From Peptostreptococcus stomatis DSM 17678 (GTDB lineage Bacteria; Bacillota; Clostridia; Peptostreptococcales; Peptostreptococcaceae), in the NCBI RefSeq assembly GCF_000147675.1, contig NZ_ADGQ01000019.1, positions 1 to 47,325 of the forward strand: a stretch of 47,325 bases of DNA, in the 5' to 3' direction. The position numbers were made by a program, and so were the translations under genes. Numbering within the stretch: the stretch's first letter is position 1; each line of letters starts with the position of its first letter. A model generated the notes under the pieces. That model worked only from the letters and a program-made list of their open reading frames with translations. It did no database searches and was not told the origin of the DNA. Below are positions 43,749 through 47,325 of this stretch, piece by piece.

Positions 43749-45074
43749 ATGAGAGAAAAAATGAAAATGGACAGAGAAAAATCACTTATTGAGCAAGCGT
43801 TTATTTTTTCTTTTCCACTTGTTCTGATGGACATTACTAAAGAAGTCAGCACCAACGCAACTGAACCCACAAAGTCAAAAGCTCATGTTAACCAGTTTTT
43901 TCATGCAAAGACACTTGCTACATCAGAGTTTAGACAGGTTGTTACACCAAATGTTGATACGCTGTATTCTCAGGTTTTTTTTGATTTAAAGGATGATGCA
44001 CTTGTAATTAGAAAGCCTTATGCTGATAGATATCTGACTTTTCAGATTATGGATGCATGGTCTAATACCGTGGCAATCTTAGGAACGGGTGGAGATACGG
44101 ACGAAGAAAAAACATACATACTTACAGGTCCTTCTTTCAGGGGAGATATTCCTAACGGAATGGATAGAATCGAAGTTCCTACATCTATTGGATGGCTTAT
44201 TGGAAGAACAATTTGCTATGGCACAGAAGATATACCAAATATCTACAAATTGCAAAATGATATGGATGCCAAAACCCTATCAGTTTTTCTATCTAATGGT
44301 GAAATGTCAAAAGGCTCTGATGACGAAAATAAAGACGGTGTCCCTATCGCACTTGCAATGAAACTTTCTCCAACGGAGTATTTCGAGAGATTCAATAAAC
44401 TGCTCATTGATAATCCTTCATATCCTGAGGATAATGAATTGCTTATGGAGTTTGCGGATTTAGGAATAGGCGCTGGACTATGCTTTAGCCCTTCTCTTTC
44501 TTCTGAGGATTTGGAAAGTTTTTGGTGTGAGATGAAAAAATTACTTATTCCTAAATTGACTAAAGAAACATTAGGATTTATGGTTAAAAATGGCAACTTT
44601 AAATTCTATGGTCACCCGATAAGCCATTTTGGTAAGGAATATGGATACCGTTGTCTTATTGCAATCGCAGGTTTCGGTGCAAATCCTGTAGAGACCGCCG
44701 TATACCTTAAAGCAGAAGATGATGATAGTGGAGAGAAACTTAGTGCTAAAAACAAATACTTGTTACATTTTATGCCAAACAGTTTACCACCAGTGGGCGA
44801 ACATGGTTTTTGGTCTGTGACTGCATATGGAGATGATAATTTTTTAATTTCAAATCCACTTAACCGTTATGCAATAAGCAATCGAAGCAATTTCAAGCTA
44901 AACGAAGATAATTCCTTGGATTTAATACTCCAAACTGAAGAGCCAAATGATAATAAGGGAAATTGGCTACCTGTTGGTAATGGCGGATTTCATCTTTTTC
45001 TTAGAATATACAGACCTGATAACAGTGTGCTAAACGGAATATGGGAAGCTCCTAAAATAACTAAAATCGACTAA
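43749..45074 (+). CDS. DUF1254/DUF1214 domain protein
   Basis: 441 residues. The N-terminal part is DUF1254 (FRQVVTPNVDTLYSQVFFDL near 60-79, LTFQIMDAWSNTVAILGTGG). The C-terminal part is DUF1214 (LPPVGEHGFWSVTAYGDD, NPLNRYAISNRS, PVGNGGFHLFLRIYRPD). No signal peptide is obvious. Function is not established for the family. Codon use (AGA, CTT, GAT) differs from the AGG/CTA bias of the mnmE-mnmG-rsmG genes next to it. AGGGGGA precedes the ATG. It probably forms a unit with the sulfatase 90 bp downstream. Confidence 0.9.
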   Translation: MREKMKMDREKSLIEQAFIFSFPLVLMDITKEVSTNATEPTKSKAHVNQFFHAKTLATSEFRQVVTPNVDTLYSQVFFDLKDDALVIRKPYADRYLTFQIMDAWSNTVAILGTGGDTDEEKTYILTGPSFRGDIPNGMDRIEVPTSIGWLIGRTICYGTEDIPNIYKLQNDMDAKTLSVFLSNGEMSKGSDDENKDGVPIALAMKLSPTEYFERFNKLLIDNPSYPEDNELLMEFADLGIGAGLCFSPSLSSEDLESFWCEMKKLLIPKLTKETLGFMVKNGNFKFYGHPISHFGKEYGYRCLIAIAGFGANPVETAVYLKAEDDDSGEKLSAKNKYLLHFMPNSLPPVGEHGFWSVTAYGDDNFLISNPLNRYAISNRSNFKLNEDNSLDLILQTEEPNDNKGNWLPVGNGGFHLFLRIYRPDNSVLNGIWEAPKITKID

Positions 45075-45163
45075 ATGCAAAGCAAGTCGAAACAATACTA
45101 TATATCGTAAAACTTAACTATAGGATTACTAATAAGGAAACATATTAACAGGAGGAAAATATT

Positions 45164-47107
45164 ATGTGTATAGATAAAAAATTTTTAAGCAGATCCCGTT
45201 GTTCATGTGCAACGACGAGTACAGCTAATGCCAACAGAACATGGTATTCTTTACTTAATTTTTCAGATGAACGTGAAAAAGAATGTGCACTAAGAGGACT
45301 GATTGAATCCCCAGATGAACTTGTTATTAAGCGTGACGACGGTGAAATTGCATGGGATCTTAGAGATTTTGATTTTATCAAGGATAAGGAAGCACCTGAT
45401 ACTGTAAATCCAAGTCTATGGAGACATACACAGCTCAACACTTATGCGGGACTTTTTGAAGTATGCGACGGTATATACCAGGTACGTGGATACGATATGG
45501 CAAATGCCACTTTTATTAAAACAGATAATGGCTGGATAATTTTTGATGTTTTGATGTGTAAGGAAAACATGGAATCAGCCATGTCACTCATGGAAAAGCA
45601 TTTTGGAAAACTCAATATCAAGGCAATTCTTTACAGTCACTCTCATATAGATCACTACGGTGGAATTATGGGTGCAATACATCCTAATCAAGTGGCTGAT
45701 GCTGAGCTTAGCCTAGAAGAACAGCTTGCTTCAGGTAAGACTCTGATATTAGCACCTGAAGGATTCTTAAAGCATGCAGTAAGCGAAAATATTTATTGTG
45801 GAGCTGCTATGGGAAGAAGAGCCCAATATCAGTATGGTTCGATGATGAAAGCCGGCGAAAAAGACCGTATGGCAATAGGTATAGGACTTGGACAGTCGAG
45901 AGGAACGATTGGACTACTGCCACCTACAATAGAGATAAAAGGTAATGATACTTTAACGATAGACGGACTTGAAATTTGCTTTCAGCTGACGCCTGGAACG
46001 GAAGCACCAGTGGAAATGAATGCCTATTTCCCTAAATATAAAGCTCTTTGGATGGCTGAAAATTGCACTGGAACTATGCATAACGTTTATACTCTACGTG
46101 GAGCTCAAGTACGTGATGCTGAAGCATGGGCACGCTACATACTGGAAGCAGAATATCTTTTCGGAGACGAAACAGAAGTAGTTTTCCAGTCTCACAATTG
46201 GCCGCACTGGGGAAAAGAAACCGTAAAGGAATATATGCAAGATACAGCTGCAGTTTATCAATATATAAACAACCAGACACTGTACTATATCAATAAAGGT
46301 CTTACCCCTGCAGAAATTTCAAGAAAATTGGAACTTCCTGACAGGCTTAATAAAGTTTGGTATTGTCGCCAGTATTATGGAACATTAAGCCATAATATAA
46401 AAGCAGTTTATCAGCGATACATGGGTTGGTACGACGCCAATCCGGTAAATCTTAATCCGCTTACTCCCGAAGATACTGCAAAAAAATGGATTTCATACCT
46501 TGGTGATTTAGAAAACGTTATGAGTAAGGCAAAAGAAGATTTTGACAAGGGAGAATATCAGTGGGTGGCTCAGTTGACAAAGGAACTCATATTTGCCAAA
46601 CCGGATTTTCAGGAAGCAAGGGATTTATGTGCAATGGCGCTCGAACAGCTCGGTTATCAGTCTGAGAGTGGTCCTTGGCGTAGCTCCTATCTTATGGGAG
46701 CGTGGGAGCTCCTTGATGGGAATCAGTCATGTAATGAAGGAACGGTAAAGGGCAATGAAGTAATGATGATGGGTATGACAACAGAGATGATACTATCATA
46801 CATAGATATTATGACAGATGCTCTGGCAGCACAGAACGATAATTTTACACTAAACCTTAAAATTACTGATACGAACGAGGAGTACCTCACAGTGAGAAGA
46901 GATGGTATTCTTCTTGTCTATAAAGGAAAAGCGAAACATAAAGCAGATTGCTCCATCAGCTTGAAGCGTCTACAGCTACTGTCACTTATGCTTGGGGAAA
47001 CAAAAGTGATAGAACAAATTTCCATAATAGGAGATCAAACTGTACCGTTACGTCTTATAAAATATATGTCTCCCTTAGTACTAAACTTCAACATAATAGA
47101 ACCTTAA
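45164..47107 (+). CDS. Linear alkylsulfatase (SdsA1/YjcS-like, MBL fold)
   Basis: 647 residues. The N-terminal metallo-beta-lactamase domain has the zinc motif SHSHIDHYGG (158-167), and AENCTGTMHNVYTLRGAQVR and FQSHNWPHWG give further ligands. A helical dimerisation domain and a C-terminal SCP2-like domain (from about 520) complete the SdsA1 plan. The enzyme hydrolyses alkyl sulfates such as dodecyl sulfate to alcohol and sulfate. No secretion signal is seen; the N-terminus is unusual with several Cys (SRCSCATT). AGGAGGAAAA precedes the ATG. Codon use points to transfer together with the DUF1254 gene. Confidence 0.93.
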   Translation: MCIDKKFLSRSRCSCATTSTANANRTWYSLLNFSDEREKECALRGLIESPDELVIKRDDGEIAWDLRDFDFIKDKEAPDTVNPSLWRHTQLNTYAGLFEVCDGIYQVRGYDMANATFIKTDNGWIIFDVLMCKENMESAMSLMEKHFGKLNIKAILYSHSHIDHYGGIMGAIHPNQVADAELSLEEQLASGKTLILAPEGFLKHAVSENIYCGAAMGRRAQYQYGSMMKAGEKDRMAIGIGLGQSRGTIGLLPPTIEIKGNDTLTIDGLEICFQLTPGTEAPVEMNAYFPKYKALWMAENCTGTMHNVYTLRGAQVRDAEAWARYILEAEYLFGDETEVVFQSHNWPHWGKETVKEYMQDTAAVYQYINNQTLYYINKGLTPAEISRKLELPDRLNKVWYCRQYYGTLSHNIKAVYQRYMGWYDANPVNLNPLTPEDTAKKWISYLGDLENVMSKAKEDFDKGEYQWVAQLTKELIFAKPDFQEARDLCAMALEQLGYQSESGPWRSSYLMGAWELLDGNQSCNEGTVKGNEVMMMGMTTEMILSYIDIMTDALAAQNDNFTLNLKITDTNEEYLTVRRDGILLVYKGKAKHKADCSISLKRLQLLSLMLGETKVIEQISIIGDQTVPLRLIKYMSPLVLNFNIIEP

Positions 47108-47146
47108 AATCATGACCACCCGTCCAACGGGTGGTCATGATTTTGT
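47106..47146 (+). terminator. Long hairpin terminator after the sulfatase
   Basis: An 18-bp perfect stem (ATGACCACCCGT with ACGGGTGGTCAT, extended by A/T pairs), three-base loop CCA, followed by TTTTG. The hairpin overlaps the end of the IS30-type remnant on the other strand. Confidence 0.8.
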
Positions 47147-47241
47147 CCCTCTTTTCTCCTCATAATTTTTTGTATGACGGCTTCAATAAAATGTTTTAGC
47201 AATTCTCGTTCCTTTAGTGTTAAATGAGTATAGTGATTCAT
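47110..47241 (-). pseudogene. IS30-family transposase N-terminal remnant
   Basis: On the minus strand GGAGG precedes an ATG at 47241 opening MNHYTHLTLKERELLKHF, which matches the start of IS30-type transposases. After about 20 residues the match is lost and the frame runs into the sulfatase terminator. The element is cut at its 3' side. It marks the edge of the presumably acquired block. The terminal sequence TGTTGCACTT near 47309-47318 may belong to the element's end. Confidence 0.7.
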
Positions 47242-47325
47242 AGTACCTCCTGATTTTTAGATGTCTTAGCAAACTCTATTTTATCAGATAACTATGAATC
47301 ATTTTTGTTGCACTTAGATTATATA

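Noticed and set aside
43514-43870. 118-codon minus frame before and into the DUF1254 gene
   Set aside because: Its first third is antisense to DUF1254 and it has no clear ribosome binding site. The last ~45 residues look protein-like, so a gene remnant is possible, but I cannot identify it.
1-47325. CRISPR arrays, rRNA genes and a replication origin
   Set aside because: No spaced short direct-repeat array, no rRNA sequence and no DnaA-box cluster were seen, although mnmE-mnmG-rsmG often lies near the origin.

Overview
The window looks like a chromosomal segment of a low-GC Gram-positive anaerobe of the Clostridia/Tissierellia type. The evidence is GGAGG-type ribosome binding sites, T-box and lysine-riboswitch control, an anaerobic radical-SAM thiazole pathway (ThiH), cell-wall-binding repeats and very heavy use of AGG for arginine in core genes. 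I cannot name genus or species. Most of the window is core metabolism and translation. A few AT-rich or differently biased patches look acquired or decaying.

Layout. 1-2000 (minus): tRNA-Ser(GGA) and a secreted protein with cell-wall-binding repeats and a PIG-L-type deacetylase domain. 2063-6187 (minus): thiazole operon thiS-thiF-thiG-thiH followed by an unusual TenI-TadA fusion, with a terminator-like hairpin in the leader. 6502-7911: Na+/alanine symporter. 7912-9481: gene-poor, with orphan hairpins and a small, partly decayed membrane-protein locus. 9482-11144: serS under a T-box. 11238-12181 (plus): a 50-residue hydrophobic peptide overlapping a pentapeptide-repeat protein. 12194-12382: transposase remnant and a transposon-end-like inverted repeat. 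12491-21580 (minus): lysine/DAP operon lysC-asd-dapA-dapB-dapH-dapL-alr-like-lysA behind a lysine riboswitch. The gene order matches, from memory, the Staphylococcus aureus dap operon.

21625-22371 (plus): unknown exported or anchored protein. 22475-28210 (minus): exoA and the str operon rpsL-rpsG-fusA-tuf, with tuf also having its own promoter. 28426-31689 (minus): AraC regulator, ispD, ispF and a UDP-sugar dehydrogenase. 32017-32568 (plus): a flavodoxin-like gene whose promoter abuts a 21-bp-period direct repeat of AraC-operator style. 32707-38936 (minus): GRAM-like membrane protein, M29 aminopeptidase, CapA-like phosphoesterase, a three-gene DUF1858/unknown/hemerythrin operon and an anchored metallophosphoesterase. 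39055: tRNA-Arg(ACG). 39276-43389 (plus): mnmE-mnmG-rsmG. 43749-47107 (plus): a DUF1254/DUF1214 protein and an alkylsulfatase with different codon use, ending at an IS30-type transposase remnant. These last two are probably acquired.

The most interesting items are: the TenI-TadA fusion; an alanine-racemase-like protein in the DAP operon that lacks the usual catalytic Tyr; the split ScdA/RIC-like DUF1858/hemerythrin operon; a partly duplicated lysine-riboswitch expression platform with two terminators; the peptide/pentapeptide-repeat locus with long-range mRNA complementarity; and the AraC/flavodoxin intergenic region. All start sites were chosen by eye from Shine-Dalgarno spacing.
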